This document shows positions 18,056 to 26,153 of a DNA stretch of 64,000 bases, piece by piece. Made by a program: the position numbers and the translations under genes. The notes beneath the pieces were generated by a model that saw nothing but the letters and a program-made list of their open reading frames with translations, had not been told where the DNA came from and ran no database searches. The stretch is from assembly GCA_963787135.1 (NCBI GenBank), contig CAWBBW010000037.1, forward strand, positions 54,486 through 118,485, given 5' to 3'. Every line of letters starts with the position of its first letter. The stretch's first letter is position 1. Source of the stretch: Roseiarcus sp963787135. Lineage in GTDB: Bacteria; Pseudomonadota; Alphaproteobacteria; Rhizobiales; Beijerinckiaceae.

Positions 18056-18151
18056 GGCCCTCATCCGGCCGACTTCGTCGGCCACCTTCTCCCGCAAGCG
18101 GGAGAAGGGTAGCGCCCCCTCTCCCGCTTGCGGGAGAGGGCCGGGGTGAGG
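18056..18151. repeat. Palindromic intergenic repeat with two strong hairpins
   Basis: Two near-perfect hairpins, CCTTCTCCCGC/GCGGGAGAAGG (18085-18108) and CCCTCTCCCGC/GCGGGAGAGGG (18117-18140), preceded by TCATCCGGCC. It fills the gap between the binding-protein gene and livF and may stabilise the upstream mRNA 3' end or reduce read-through. It belongs to the same family as the elements at 15.5, 23.0 and 59.6 kb. Confidence 0.75.
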
Positions 18152-18160
18152 GCAAGCGCG

Positions 18161-18982
18161 GTGACAGCTCCCTCCTCTCCCGCCTCCATCCTCGACGTGG
18201 TCAACATCGAGGTCGTCTACAACGCGATCGCGCTCGTGCTGAAGGGGGTGTCGCTCAACGTGCCGAAGGGTGGCGTCGTTGCGCTCCTCGGCGCCAACGG
18301 CGCGGGCAAGACCACGACCTTGAAAGCGATCTCGAATCTTCTTCGCGCCGAGCGAGGCGAGGTCACCAAGGGCGCGATCGTGTTCGAGGGCGAGCGGGTC
18401 GACCGGCTCTCGGCGAACGATCTCGTGCGCCGCGGCGCCATCCAGGTCATGGAGGGCCGGCACTGCTTCGGTCATCTCACGATCGAGGAAAACCTTCTCA
18501 CGGGCGCCTTCACTCGCCGCGACGGACGCGCCGCAGTGACGCGCGACCTTGAGGCCGTTTATGCCTATTTTCCCCGCCTCAAGCAGCGCCGGACCTCGCA
18601 GGCAGGCTACACGTCCGGCGGGGAACAGCAGATGTGCGCGATCGGCCGCGCGATGATGTCGCGCCCGAAGCTCGTTCTGCTCGACGAGCCTTCGATGGGG
18701 CTCGCGCCGCAAGTGGTGGAAGAGATTTTCGAGATCGTGCGCGACCTCAACGCGCGCGAGGGCGTGTCCTTTCTGCTCGCCGAGCAGAACGCCAACATTG
18801 CGCTGCGCTACGCGAGCTTCGGTTACATTCTGGAGACCGGGCGCGTCGTGCTCGATGGCGCGGCGGAGGCGCTGAGATCCAACGAGGACGTGCGCGAGTT
18901 CTATCTCGGCGTCGCTCAGGACGGGCGGCGATCCTTCAAGCACGTGAAGACCTACAAGCGCCGCAAGCGCTGGCTGGCCTGA
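18161..18982 (+). CDS. livF: Branched-chain-type ABC transporter ATP-binding protein (LivF)
   Basis: A 273-residue ATPase, partner of LivG. Walker A is GANGAGKTT, the signature is TSGGEQQMCAIGRAMM, Walker B is KLVLLDEPS, and the switch region is LLAEQNA. GTG 18161 is chosen because the region before it is palindromic repeat; GTG 18146 is an in-frame alternative. The C-terminal tail is lysine/arginine-rich (KTYKRRKRW). A ligase gene begins 18 bp downstream. Confidence 0.88.
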   Translation: MTAPSSPASILDVVNIEVVYNAIALVLKGVSLNVPKGGVVALLGANGAGKTTTLKAISNLLRAERGEVTKGAIVFEGERVDRLSANDLVRRGAIQVMEGRHCFGHLTIEENLLTGAFTRRDGRAAVTRDLEAVYAYFPRLKQRRTSQAGYTSGGEQQMCAIGRAMMSRPKLVLLDEPSMGLAPQVVEEIFEIVRDLNAREGVSFLLAEQNANIALRYASFGYILETGRVVLDGAAEALRSNEDVREFYLGVAQDGRRSFKHVKTYKRRKRWLA

Positions 18983-19000
18983 ATGTAAGGTGAGGATGCG

Positions 19001-20185
19001 ATGATCGACGACGCCCGCTTCGAGGCACTGCGAAACCGGCTCGGCGAACTGCACGGACGGAGCCACGCGCTCGCCCGCCAGCTCGGCGACGTCGATCTCA
19101 GCGATCTTCGCGGCCCGGCGGACCTCGCGCTCATTCCGGTCCTGCGAAAGTCGGATGTCGCGGCGATGCAAATGGCCGCGCCGCCGTTCGGCGGCGTCGC
19201 CGCGTCGCCAACGAGCGCGTTCGCCCGGCTCTTCGCTTCGCCCGGCGGAATCTACGAGCCGGAGTTTGTCGGCCGCGATCCCTGGGGCGCGGCCAAGGCT
19301 TTCGTCGCCGCGGGCGTCGCCCCCGGCGAAATCGTCGTCAATTGCTTCTCGTATCATCTCACACCCGGGGGGCGGATTCTCGAAAGCGGCGCGCTGGCCA
19401 TCGGCTGTCCGGTCATTCCCGCCGGTCCCGGCAATACCGAACAGCTCGTCGCCGCGATCGCGCAGCTGAAGCCAAGCGTCTATTGCGGCCCGCCCGACTT
19501 CCTGAAGATCGTGCTCGACAAGGCGCGCGCGGCCGGCGCGGACGTGTCCTCGATCCGCAAGGCGCTGGTGTCCGGCGCGGCGCTGCCGCCTTCCTTGCGC
19601 GCCGAGCTCGAGGGCGCGGGCGTCCGGACGCGCCAGGCATACGCCACCGCTGATCTTGGCGTCATCGCCTATGAGACCGACGGGCCCGGCGGCGCGCTCA
19701 TGCCCGGCATGCTGGTCAACGACGATCTCATCGTCGAGATCGTGACGCCGGGAACGAACGAGCCGGCGCCGGCGGGCAAAGTCGGCGAAGTCGTCGCGAC
19801 CCGGCTCGCGGGCGACTATCCGCTCTTGCGCTTCGCCACCGGCGACCTCTCTGCCTGGGCCGCGCCGGGGCGCCTCAAGGGCTGGATGGGCCGCGCCGAC
19901 CAGTCGGCCAAGGTCAGGGGCCTCTTCGTCCATCCGGGCCAGATCGTCGAGACCGGCAAGCGCCACCGCGAGCTCGGCGCCTTGAGGCTCGTGGTGCGGC
20001 GCGAGGGCGAGCAGGACGCCATGACGCTTCTCGCCGAGACCGCGAGCCCGAACGAAGCGCTCTCGATCGCCGTCGCGGCGACCCTGCAGGCGCTGACGAA
20101 GCTGCGCGGCGAGGTCGCGCTCGTCGCGCGCGGCTCGCTGCCCAACGACGGCAAGATCATCGCCGATGAGCGGCCAGCGCCGTGA
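19001..20185 (+). CDS. Phenylacetate-CoA ligase-like (PaaK family) AMP-binding protein
   Basis: A 394-residue protein of the PaaK-like adenylate-forming family, last gene of the liv-type operon. Family marks are VVNCFSYHLTPGGRILESGA, PSVYCGPPDFLKIV, ALVSGAALPP and RFATGDLS. The usual glycine/threonine-rich P-loop (SSGTTG in PaaK) is replaced by LFASPGGIYEP, so ATP handling may differ or be lost. Together with the ligase at the operon start it suggests that the imported acid is converted to a CoA ester on entry. Confidence 0.8.
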   Translation: MIDDARFEALRNRLGELHGRSHALARQLGDVDLSDLRGPADLALIPVLRKSDVAAMQMAAPPFGGVAASPTSAFARLFASPGGIYEPEFVGRDPWGAAKAFVAAGVAPGEIVVNCFSYHLTPGGRILESGALAIGCPVIPAGPGNTEQLVAAIAQLKPSVYCGPPDFLKIVLDKARAAGADVSSIRKALVSGAALPPSLRAELEGAGVRTRQAYATADLGVIAYETDGPGGALMPGMLVNDDLIVEIVTPGTNEPAPAGKVGEVVATRLAGDYPLLRFATGDLSAWAAPGRLKGWMGRADQSAKVRGLFVHPGQIVETGKRHRELGALRLVVRREGEQDAMTLLAETASPNEALSIAVAATLQALTKLRGEVALVARGSLPNDGKIIADERPAP

Positions 20186-20261
20186 GCGGCGCCCTTCAGC
20201 TGATCGAATGTGGATTGCGCATGGCTGGAATCGTCCGGCGGCAATCTGCGGCCCAGCGCAA

Positions 20262-20456
20262 TTCCTGTTTAACAGGGACAGAACAGGGAGAATCACGGGG
20301 GCTCGATCCGACCTCAGCGGGAGAAAGACGTTTGGTTTCAATCGCTTCTGCAAAATCAAGCAAGCGGCGCAGCTGGAAGATAACAGGAAGATAACAGGAA
20401 GATAATTCGCGGTTATCAGGGCAATAACAGGCGAGCGAAGGCGCAATAACAGGGGC
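20262..20456. repeat. Degenerate AACAGGG / GATAACAGG repeat region
   Basis: The gap 20186-20536 contains no gene but many related short motifs: AACAGGGA at 20271-20278 and 20282-20289, three copies of GGAAGATAA in a row at 20375-20405 (the first two followed by CA), and AATAACAGG at about 20423 and 20445. The pattern resembles degenerate CCCTGTT-type repeats found between genes in Rhizobiales, from memory and unverified. The region could be an old integration scar. Confidence 0.55.
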
Positions 20457-20536
20457 TTGTCGCGCCGCGCGGGGACGATTTGGATGTGGGGCGCGCCATG
20501 CTCCCGCCGCATGGCTGCAGGCGGGTTGTGAAGGGA

Positions 20537-20866
20537 TCAGAACAGAGGATCGTCGGCGAACCAGTGCTTGCCCTGATAGACGATCTCGGTCCCTTCATCG
20601 TTGCTGCCGACGACCTCGACCGGGGCGCCCTTCTTCAGCCAAACGCACCCCTTCCAGTGCACGGGATAGGGCGGGCGGCCGTTGTTGAGGCTCGCCAACG
20701 TGCGCTCATGCGCCTCCGCCCAGGACGGGCAAAATCTTGCGTCCTCGGGCAGAGTTTTCCTCACGGGGACAAAAGATTGAGCGCCGGCTTCGCCCGCGAA
20801 CGCGGACATCGCGACGAGCACCATCAAAGCCGCCCGTTCGGCAAAACCAAGCGCTTTATTCGCCAT
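20537..20866 (-). CDS. Small secreted hypothetical protein
   Basis: A 109-residue protein with a signal peptide (hydrophobic ALMVLVAMSAFAGEAGA, probable cleavage before QSF). The mature part has two cysteines (RFCPSW and KGCVWLKKG) and an SH3-like C-terminal half (PVEVVGSNDEGTEIVYQG). ATG 20866 follows GTAAGAGGG. It begins 10 bp after the stop of the upstream acyl-CoA synthetase gene, so it may be its operon partner. I do not recognise a named family. Confidence 0.65.
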   Translation of the reverse strand: MANKALGFAERAALMVLVAMSAFAGEAGAQSFVPVRKTLPEDARFCPSWAEAHERTLASLNNGRPPYPVHWKGCVWLKKGAPVEVVGSNDEGTEIVYQGKHWFADDPLF

Positions 20867-20876
20867 GCGAGCCCTC

Positions 20877-22436
20877 TTACCCAAACGCCCCGACATGCGC
20901 CTCGCGCAGCTCGCGCTTCAAAATCTTGCCGCTCGGATTCTTCGGCAGCGCGTCCGCGAAAACCACGCGCTTGGGCGCCTTGAAGTGCGCCAGATGCGCA
21001 TGGGCGAATTCGAGCACCTGGCGCTCCACCAGGATCGCGCCTGACTTCGGCACCACCACGGCCACGACCGCCTCGACCCAGTGCGGATGCGGCACGCCGA
21101 TCACCGCGACTTCGGAGACGCCCTCGAGCCGGTAGATCGCCTCCTCGACCTCGCGGCTTGCGACATTCTCGCCGCCGGTCTTGATCATGTCCTTCTTGCG
21201 GTCGACCACGCTGATAAAGCCTTCGGCGTCGATCGTCGCCAGATCGCCCGAATGGAACCAGCCGCCGCGGAACGCCTCGGCCGTCTTCTCCTCGTCCTTG
21301 TAATAGCCGGTCATCAGGTGCGGCGAGCGATGCACGATCTCGCCGACTTCGCCGGGCTTGACGTCGCGCATGCCCTCGTCGACGACGCGGGTTTCGACAT
21401 TGAGCACGGGCCGGCCGCAGGAGCCGGGCTTCCGCAGCTGGTCCTCGGGGCCCAGCATGGTGGCGAGCGGCGCGATCTCCGTCTGCCCGTAGAGGTTCCA
21501 GAGGCGCACCGCCGGCATGCGGCTGGCCATTTCGCGCATGACCTCGACCGGCATGATCGAGGCGCCGTAATAGCCTTTTCGCAAGCTTCCGAGGTCGGCG
21601 GCGTCGAACCCGGGCGAGCGCAGCATCGAGATCCAGACGGTCGGCGGGGCGAAGAACGAGGTCGCGCGCTCGCGCTCGATGAGGCGGAAGATGTTGTCGG
21701 GAACGGGCCTGGCGGTGACGATATTGACGCCCCCGGCATAGATCGAGGGCCCCAGGAACACGTCGAGCTGGGCGCAATGATAGAGCGGCAGCGCATGCAG
21801 GGCGACGTCCTCGCCCGATATGCTGGCGTCGACCATGCAGCTCACATATTGCCAGAGGATCGCGTCGTGAGTGAGCTGCACCCCCTTGGGGCGCGATTCC
21901 GTGCCGCTGGTATAGACGATCTGCGCGACGTCGGAGCTCTCCGGCCCGATTGCCGGCGGCTCGCCGCCCGCCTCAATCAGCGCCAGCACATTCGTCATGC
22001 CCTCGACCGGCGCGCTCTCCTCCTCCGACGGCAGCCACACGAATTCGCTCACATGCGGCGCGAGCGCGGCAGCCTTGCGGGCGACCTCCGCCATGCCGCT
22101 GTCCGAGGCGAGCATGCGCGCACCCGAGTGGTTGAGGATGAAGGCGACGTCGTCGGCGTTGAGCATGAAATTGATCGGCACCATCACCGCGCCAAGCCGC
22201 ATCAGCGCGTATCGCAAGGCGACAAAGCCATGCGAATTGCGAGCGAGCACCGCGACCTTGTCGCCGCGCCTGATCCCGCGCGAGGCGAGGCCCGCGGCCA
22301 GCCTTTGCGACACGGCATGAAGCTCGGCGTAGGTCCAGCGCGTCGCGCCGCAGGCGAGACCGAGCCGGCCGGGAACGCGCTCGGCGCTCCGCCGCAACGT
22401 GTCGCTCAGCGTCTGCCGGCGCAAATTGGCGTCCAT
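20877..22436 (-). CDS. AMP-dependent fatty-acyl-CoA synthetase
   Basis: A 519-residue medium/long-chain acyl-CoA ligase. Motifs: IVYTSGTESRPKGVQL (P-loop), LWNLYGQTE, FHSGDLATIDAEGFISVVDR, KKDMIKTGGENV and the C-terminal catalytic lysine in NPSGKILKREL. All adenylation motifs are intact. ATG 22436 has AGGGGAGGAA just upstream; an in-frame start at 22481 is less good. The chain-length preference cannot be read from sequence. It is one of three adenylate-forming enzymes within 11 kb. Confidence 0.9.
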   Translation of the reverse strand: MDANLRRQTLSDTLRRSAERVPGRLGLACGATRWTYAELHAVSQRLAAGLASRGIRRGDKVAVLARNSHGFVALRYALMRLGAVMVPINFMLNADDVAFILNHSGARMLASDSGMAEVARKAAALAPHVSEFVWLPSEEESAPVEGMTNVLALIEAGGEPPAIGPESSDVAQIVYTSGTESRPKGVQLTHDAILWQYVSCMVDASISGEDVALHALPLYHCAQLDVFLGPSIYAGGVNIVTARPVPDNIFRLIERERATSFFAPPTVWISMLRSPGFDAADLGSLRKGYYGASIMPVEVMREMASRMPAVRLWNLYGQTEIAPLATMLGPEDQLRKPGSCGRPVLNVETRVVDEGMRDVKPGEVGEIVHRSPHLMTGYYKDEEKTAEAFRGGWFHSGDLATIDAEGFISVVDRKKDMIKTGGENVASREVEEAIYRLEGVSEVAVIGVPHPHWVEAVVAVVVPKSGAILVERQVLEFAHAHLAHFKAPKRVVFADALPKNPSGKILKRELREAHVGAFG

Positions 22437-22527
22437 CGTTCCTCCCCTACTCGCGCGCTGCTTTCGTTGTTCTCGCCGCATCTTTTGGAAAAGGTAGGAC
22501 GGCGGACAAGCGATGTAAATCAGGCGC

Positions 22528-22857
22528 TCACGCAGCCGCGAGGGCCCGCCGCAGTCCTTCGGGATCGGCTTTGATCGCGCGCAGAAGCGTTCGAGCCGGG
22601 CCGCTCGGACGCTTGGCGCCCCGCTCCCACTCCTGCACTGTCCGAATGCTGAACTGATAGGCGGCGGCGAATTCGGCCTGGGTCATTCCTGCCGAACGTC
22701 GGATCGCGCGCACGTCGATCTCGGGCGCCATGTCGGGCGCGGCGTCGCGATTGGACGCGATCTGACGCGCGATGTCGGCGTCGGTCATCGCATCTAGCCT
22801 CTTCCAATCCGTCGCGGCCAGCGCTTCAGCCGCCGCCTTGCTCAGCTTTTTGGCCAT
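22528..22857 (-). CDS. XRE-family helix-turn-helix antitoxin
   Basis: A 109-residue DNA-binding protein. The first half (ATDWKRLDAMTDADIARQIA) resembles the N-termini of antitoxins paired with BrnT-like toxins; the second half is a Cro/C1-type helix-turn-helix (IRRSAGMTQAEFAAAYQFS, then TVQEWERGAKRPSGPA). Its ATG lies inside the 3' end of a BrnT-like remnant (32-bp overlap), the usual toxin-then-antitoxin order. With the toxin destroyed it would be an orphan repressor. It probably bound the promoter of its own operon. Confidence 0.8.
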   Translation of the reverse strand: MAKKLSKAAAEALAATDWKRLDAMTDADIARQIASNRDAAPDMAPEIDVRAIRRSAGMTQAEFAAAYQFSIRTVQEWERGAKRPSGPARTLLRAIKADPEGLRRALAAA

Positions 22858-22999
22858 AGCGTTTCACCTCGCGAGAATTAGCCTTGCGCAACGAAATGAT
22901 GCGCCGCGTCGAACCGCGATCGACGAAGACGGATGCGAACTCGCCCGTAGATATACCCGAAGGCGACATTGGCGAGCCTCCCCTAATCGAAACGGTTTC
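22826..22999 (-). pseudogene. BrnT-family toxin, degenerate C-terminal remnant
   Basis: The last frame ends at 22826 and reads EFASVFVDRGSTRRIISLRK, then ANSREVKRYGQKAEQ, the conserved C-terminus of BrnT ribonuclease-type toxins. Just upstream the other two frames carry pieces of the preceding strand (LGEAR, then NVAFGYIYGRV), so at least two frameshifts have occurred. The N-terminal half, including the start, is absent: the palindromic repeat at 22999-23156 occupies that position. The toxin cannot be functional as read. Confidence 0.6.
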
Positions 23000-23156
23000 C
23001 CCCTCTCCCCGCTCGCGGGGAGAGGGTCGGGGTGAGGGGCGGGGCGACTGGCTGCCCGCGGCCGGCCCTCATCCGGCGCTTCGCGCCACCTTCTCCCGCA
23101 AAGGGCGTCGAAAGACGCCCGTCTTACGACGGGCTATGCGGGGAGAAGGGAGGCCC
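22999..23156. repeat. Palindromic intergenic repeat (mosaic element type)
   Basis: Contains CCCTCTCCCC-GCTCGC-GGGGAGAGGG at 23001-23026, TCATCCGGCGCTTCGCGCCA, and GGGCGTC-GAAA-GACGCCC at 23103-23120 followed by the GGGCTATGCGGGGAGAAGGG block also seen at 15.5 kb. It lies between the alpha/beta hydrolase stop and the BrnT remnant. Confidence 0.75.
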
Positions 23157-23161
23157 GGCGC

Positions 23162-23965
23162 TCACCTCGTATCCCCAATGAACGCCGCGAGCAGCGCATC
23201 GAAGGCCTGCGGCGTCTCCCATTGCGGGGCGTGGCCGGCGCCGGGAATGATCTGCACTGCGCCGCGCCAGAGTGTCGGCATGGCGAGCAAGGCGAAATAG
23301 GCGCGGTTGACGAGCTGCTCCTCGGCGCCTTGCAGCACGGCGAGCGGCGCCTTCAGATCGCGCACCACGGCGACTTGGTCGCGAAAGCCTCCCGGCGCGA
23401 GGCTGGCGGCGAGAAACTTGCGCGCGCGCCCGTCCGCACGCAGCACGTCTTCCAGGAAGAACGGCGGAACGTCGGCGAAACCGGGCGCGAACATCGCGGC
23501 GACGAGAGCTTCCGCCCGGTCGCGATCGATGCGCTCCGCGGTGGCCGTCTTCATCACCGGATGGGGAAGGAACGCCTTGCCGATCGACGGCGGCGGGCCG
23601 ATCGGCGGCGAGCCGAAAATCATGAAGCCTCGCGCTTCCGGCAAGTCGGGCGCCATTTCGAGCACGACGTGGCCTCCTAGGCTCCAGCCGACGAAGCGCG
23701 CTTCCCTCAGCCCTAGCGCATCCACGGCTACGCGGACCGCCCGCGCATGGCCCGGGAGCGAATAGGCGCTCGGGTCCCTCGCCTTGTCCGACGCGCCATA
23801 CCCTGGAAGGTCGATCGCGACGAGCCGGAAGCGCCGTCCGAGCGCCCCGTCGAGCTGGCGGCCAAAGGCGCGCGAGGACGAGGAATTGCCGTGAATCAGC
23901 ACGGCGGCGGGCCCCTCGCCCGCCGAGTCGTGGATCGCGATCGCCCCGTTCGGCGTTTCGATCAT
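23162..23965 (-). CDS. Alpha/beta fold hydrolase
   Basis: A 267-residue soluble hydrolase. The oxyanion-hole HGNSSSSRAFGRQ, the nucleophile elbow GWSLGGH and the catalytic histidine in GAGHAPQWE are present; the acidic member is probably in the strand GAEEQLV. ATG 23965 (MIETPNGAIAIHD) is a normal family start. The gene stops at the edge of a palindromic repeat and has no close co-directional partner, so the substrate (ester, lactone or similar) is open. Confidence 0.85.
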   Translation of the reverse strand: MIETPNGAIAIHDSAGEGPAAVLIHGNSSSSRAFGRQLDGALGRRFRLVAIDLPGYGASDKARDPSAYSLPGHARAVRVAVDALGLREARFVGWSLGGHVVLEMAPDLPEARGFMIFGSPPIGPPPSIGKAFLPHPVMKTATAERIDRDRAEALVAAMFAPGFADVPPFFLEDVLRADGRARKFLAASLAPGGFRDQVAVVRDLKAPLAVLQGAEEQLVNRAYFALLAMPTLWRGAVQIIPGAGHAPQWETPQAFDALLAAFIGDTR

Positions 23966-24096
23966 GAGCGTTTCGATCTTGTCCCCCTACGTTGCCCCGC
24001 ACACGCGGACCTCGGCTCCTTTGTGCAGCGGTTCGGTTTGGCGATATTGTGTCCGGGTGATACCCGTCGGGATCTCTGGGGACAAATAGGACATCG

Positions 24097-25953
24097 ATGG
24101 CGAAGTCGCGGAAGAGGCATCGCGACCCGGTTCCGTCAGCCGCGGCGCCGCCGCGCCTCGGCGTTCCCGGACGGACGGCGAGTCCCGCCGATCTCATTCC
24201 GCGGGCCAAACCCGCCGCCGATCTCGAGAGTTTTCTCGCGAAAGGCGGCCCGCCGGGCGTCCGCGGGTTTTCAACGGACGTGCCGACGCCCTCGCAGGTA
24301 CCGTTGGTGACCGCGCGCGAAGCCCAGCGTTGCGCCAGCGATGGCGTGCGTCTCTTCGGCGAGGGCCGGCCCGCTGAAGCAATTGCCTTGCTTCGACGAT
24401 CGGTCAAACTCAATCCGGGCGCAGCGGGGTCACACCATGACCTCGGCTTCGCGCTATTGGCCGCCGGGCAGGCGCAACAGGCGATCGAGCCATTTACCGC
24501 CGCGCTTGGCATCGACCCCAAACTCGCTACCGCGCACCGATATCTGGCCTACATCTTTGACGGCCTGGGCCAGCAAGCCACGGCGATGGGGCACTACCAA
24601 TCCGCGGTGGCGCTGAAGCCGGATCTCGTCGAGGCCCAATTGCGGCTTGGCGACCTCTGTCGGGCGCGCGGTCTATCAGTCGAGGCGGCGGCCACCTACC
24701 GCGCCGCCGCAGCGGCGACCGCGGACGCCGTCACCGCGCGGATTGCCGAGGCGCGCGCCCTGGAGGCTCTCGGCGCGGCGGACGAGGCTCTCGCGGCGAC
24801 GCGCGCTATCGTCGAGACGGATCCAGAGAACGCTGAGGCTCACGCCTTTCTGGGCAGCCTGCTCAATCAGGCCGGTCTTTTTGCGGAGGCCGGAGCGCAC
24901 TTCGAATGCGCTCTGGACCTTTCGCCCGAGAAGAACGAAGTGTGGTTCGGCGTTGCGACCAGCAGGAAGTTTACCGCCGACGACGGCCCGCTGATCGCGC
25001 GTATGAACGCGGCTCTGGGGCGATCCAATCTGACGCCAAGCCATCGCAAGTTGCTTCACTTCGCGCTGGGAAAGGCCCATGACGACATGGGAAACTACAA
25101 AGAGGCGATGCAAAATTTTGAGGCCGGCAACCGCTACCGCGCCCTTGGCGGTCGCCTCGACCGTCGTATCCTCACCCGGTACATCGATCGTGTGATCGAG
25201 GCGACGCCGCCGGGCTATCGCGACCGCCGGCCCGATCGCGGCGTCGTGGACGCGACCCCCATCCTGATTGTGGGGATGCCCCGCTCGGGATCGACTTTGA
25301 CCGAACAGATCCTGTCAAGCCATCCCGAGGTCGCGGCGGCAGGCGAAGAGAGGTTCTGGAGCGTGCGTTGCGCGGCTCACGACGACATCTGGGGGCTCAC
25401 GCCCACTCCGGAGGCGACCCAGCGCCTCGCCGACGATTATCTCGCGGCGCTGCGGGGGTTCGGCCCGAACGCGAAGCGGGTCACGGACAAGGCGCTCGGC
25501 AATTTCATGCTGCTCGGCGTCATCCACCGCGTCTTCCCCAACGCGACCATCATCCACTGCCGGCGCCATCCGATCGACACCGCTCTCTCCATCTTCACCA
25601 CCAATTTCGAGAATACCCACGACTACGCCTCGGATCGGAGCGACCTTGTCTTCTTCATCCGGCAGTACCGGAGGCTGATGGAGCATTGGCGAACCGTGCT
25701 GCCCCCGGACCGTTTGGTCGAGGTGGACTACGAGGCGCTGGTCGCCGATCCGGAGCCGCAGGCAAGACGGCTCATTTCAGCCTGCGGGCTCGCGTGGAAT
25801 GACGCCTGTCTTGAGCCGCACCGCAACACCCGGAAGGTCAGCACGGCAAGCGTCTGGCAGGCGCGTCAACCGATCTACCGCACGTCCGTCGAGCGGTGGC
25901 GGCGCTACGAGCCATGGCTAGGCGAGTTGCGCGAACTGGCGCCGGAGGCTTGA
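24097..25953 (+). CDS. TPR repeat protein with C-terminal sulfotransferase domain
   Basis: A 618-residue fusion. After a proline-rich N-terminus come about seven to eight tetratricopeptide repeats (roughly residues 75-350; for example FGEGRPAEAIALLRRSVKLN and GMYKEAMQ-like NYKEAMQNFEAGN). The C-terminal third is a PAPS-dependent sulfotransferase of the tyrosylprotein type: the 5'-phosphosulfate loop is IVGMPRSGSTLTEQILSSHP and the 3'-phosphate site is IIHCRRHPIDTALSIF. No signal peptide is seen, so it acts in the cytoplasm. It lies just upstream of the giant adhesin, so modification of a surface or secreted product is conceivable but unproven. Confidence 0.85.
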   Translation: MAKSRKRHRDPVPSAAAPPRLGVPGRTASPADLIPRAKPAADLESFLAKGGPPGVRGFSTDVPTPSQVPLVTAREAQRCASDGVRLFGEGRPAEAIALLRRSVKLNPGAAGSHHDLGFALLAAGQAQQAIEPFTAALGIDPKLATAHRYLAYIFDGLGQQATAMGHYQSAVALKPDLVEAQLRLGDLCRARGLSVEAAATYRAAAAATADAVTARIAEARALEALGAADEALAATRAIVETDPENAEAHAFLGSLLNQAGLFAEAGAHFECALDLSPEKNEVWFGVATSRKFTADDGPLIARMNAALGRSNLTPSHRKLLHFALGKAHDDMGNYKEAMQNFEAGNRYRALGGRLDRRILTRYIDRVIEATPPGYRDRRPDRGVVDATPILIVGMPRSGSTLTEQILSSHPEVAAAGEERFWSVRCAAHDDIWGLTPTPEATQRLADDYLAALRGFGPNAKRVTDKALGNFMLLGVIHRVFPNATIIHCRRHPIDTALSIFTTNFENTHDYASDRSDLVFFIRQYRRLMEHWRTVLPPDRLVEVDYEALVADPEPQARRLISACGLAWNDACLEPHRNTRKVSTASVWQARQPIYRTSVERWRRYEPWLGELRELAPEA

Positions 25954-26078
25954 GAGAGACTGCGGCAACCTACCCGGCGACCTGCCCTATGGGAAGCGTT
26001 CGCCGGTCGATCCGGCCCTTTTGCCGAAACATGTGACATTTCTGCATCGCCCTTTCTAAAACGCAGTTTATGGCGGCA

Positions 26079-26114
26079 TTGCGCCATTTACTGCGCCATT
26101 TGTTTGCGACATTG
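26079..26114 (+). repeat. Three 12-bp tandem repeats upstream of the adhesin gene
   Basis: TTGCGCCATTTA (26079-26090), CTGCGCCATTTG (26091-26102) and TTTGCGACATTG (26103-26114) follow each other without gaps, 40 bp before the adhesin start. They could be operator sites for a regulator of adhesin expression. Confidence 0.5.
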
Positions 26115-26153
26115 TGGTCGAGGATTCGGATTGGGCTGGGGCGGAGACCATTT

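Noticed and set aside
15904..20512. Very long minus-strand frames opposite livM, the binding protein and livF
   Set aside because: Arg/Glu/Asp-rich nonsense typical of antisense frames in high-GC genes; the plus-strand proteins have all family motifs.
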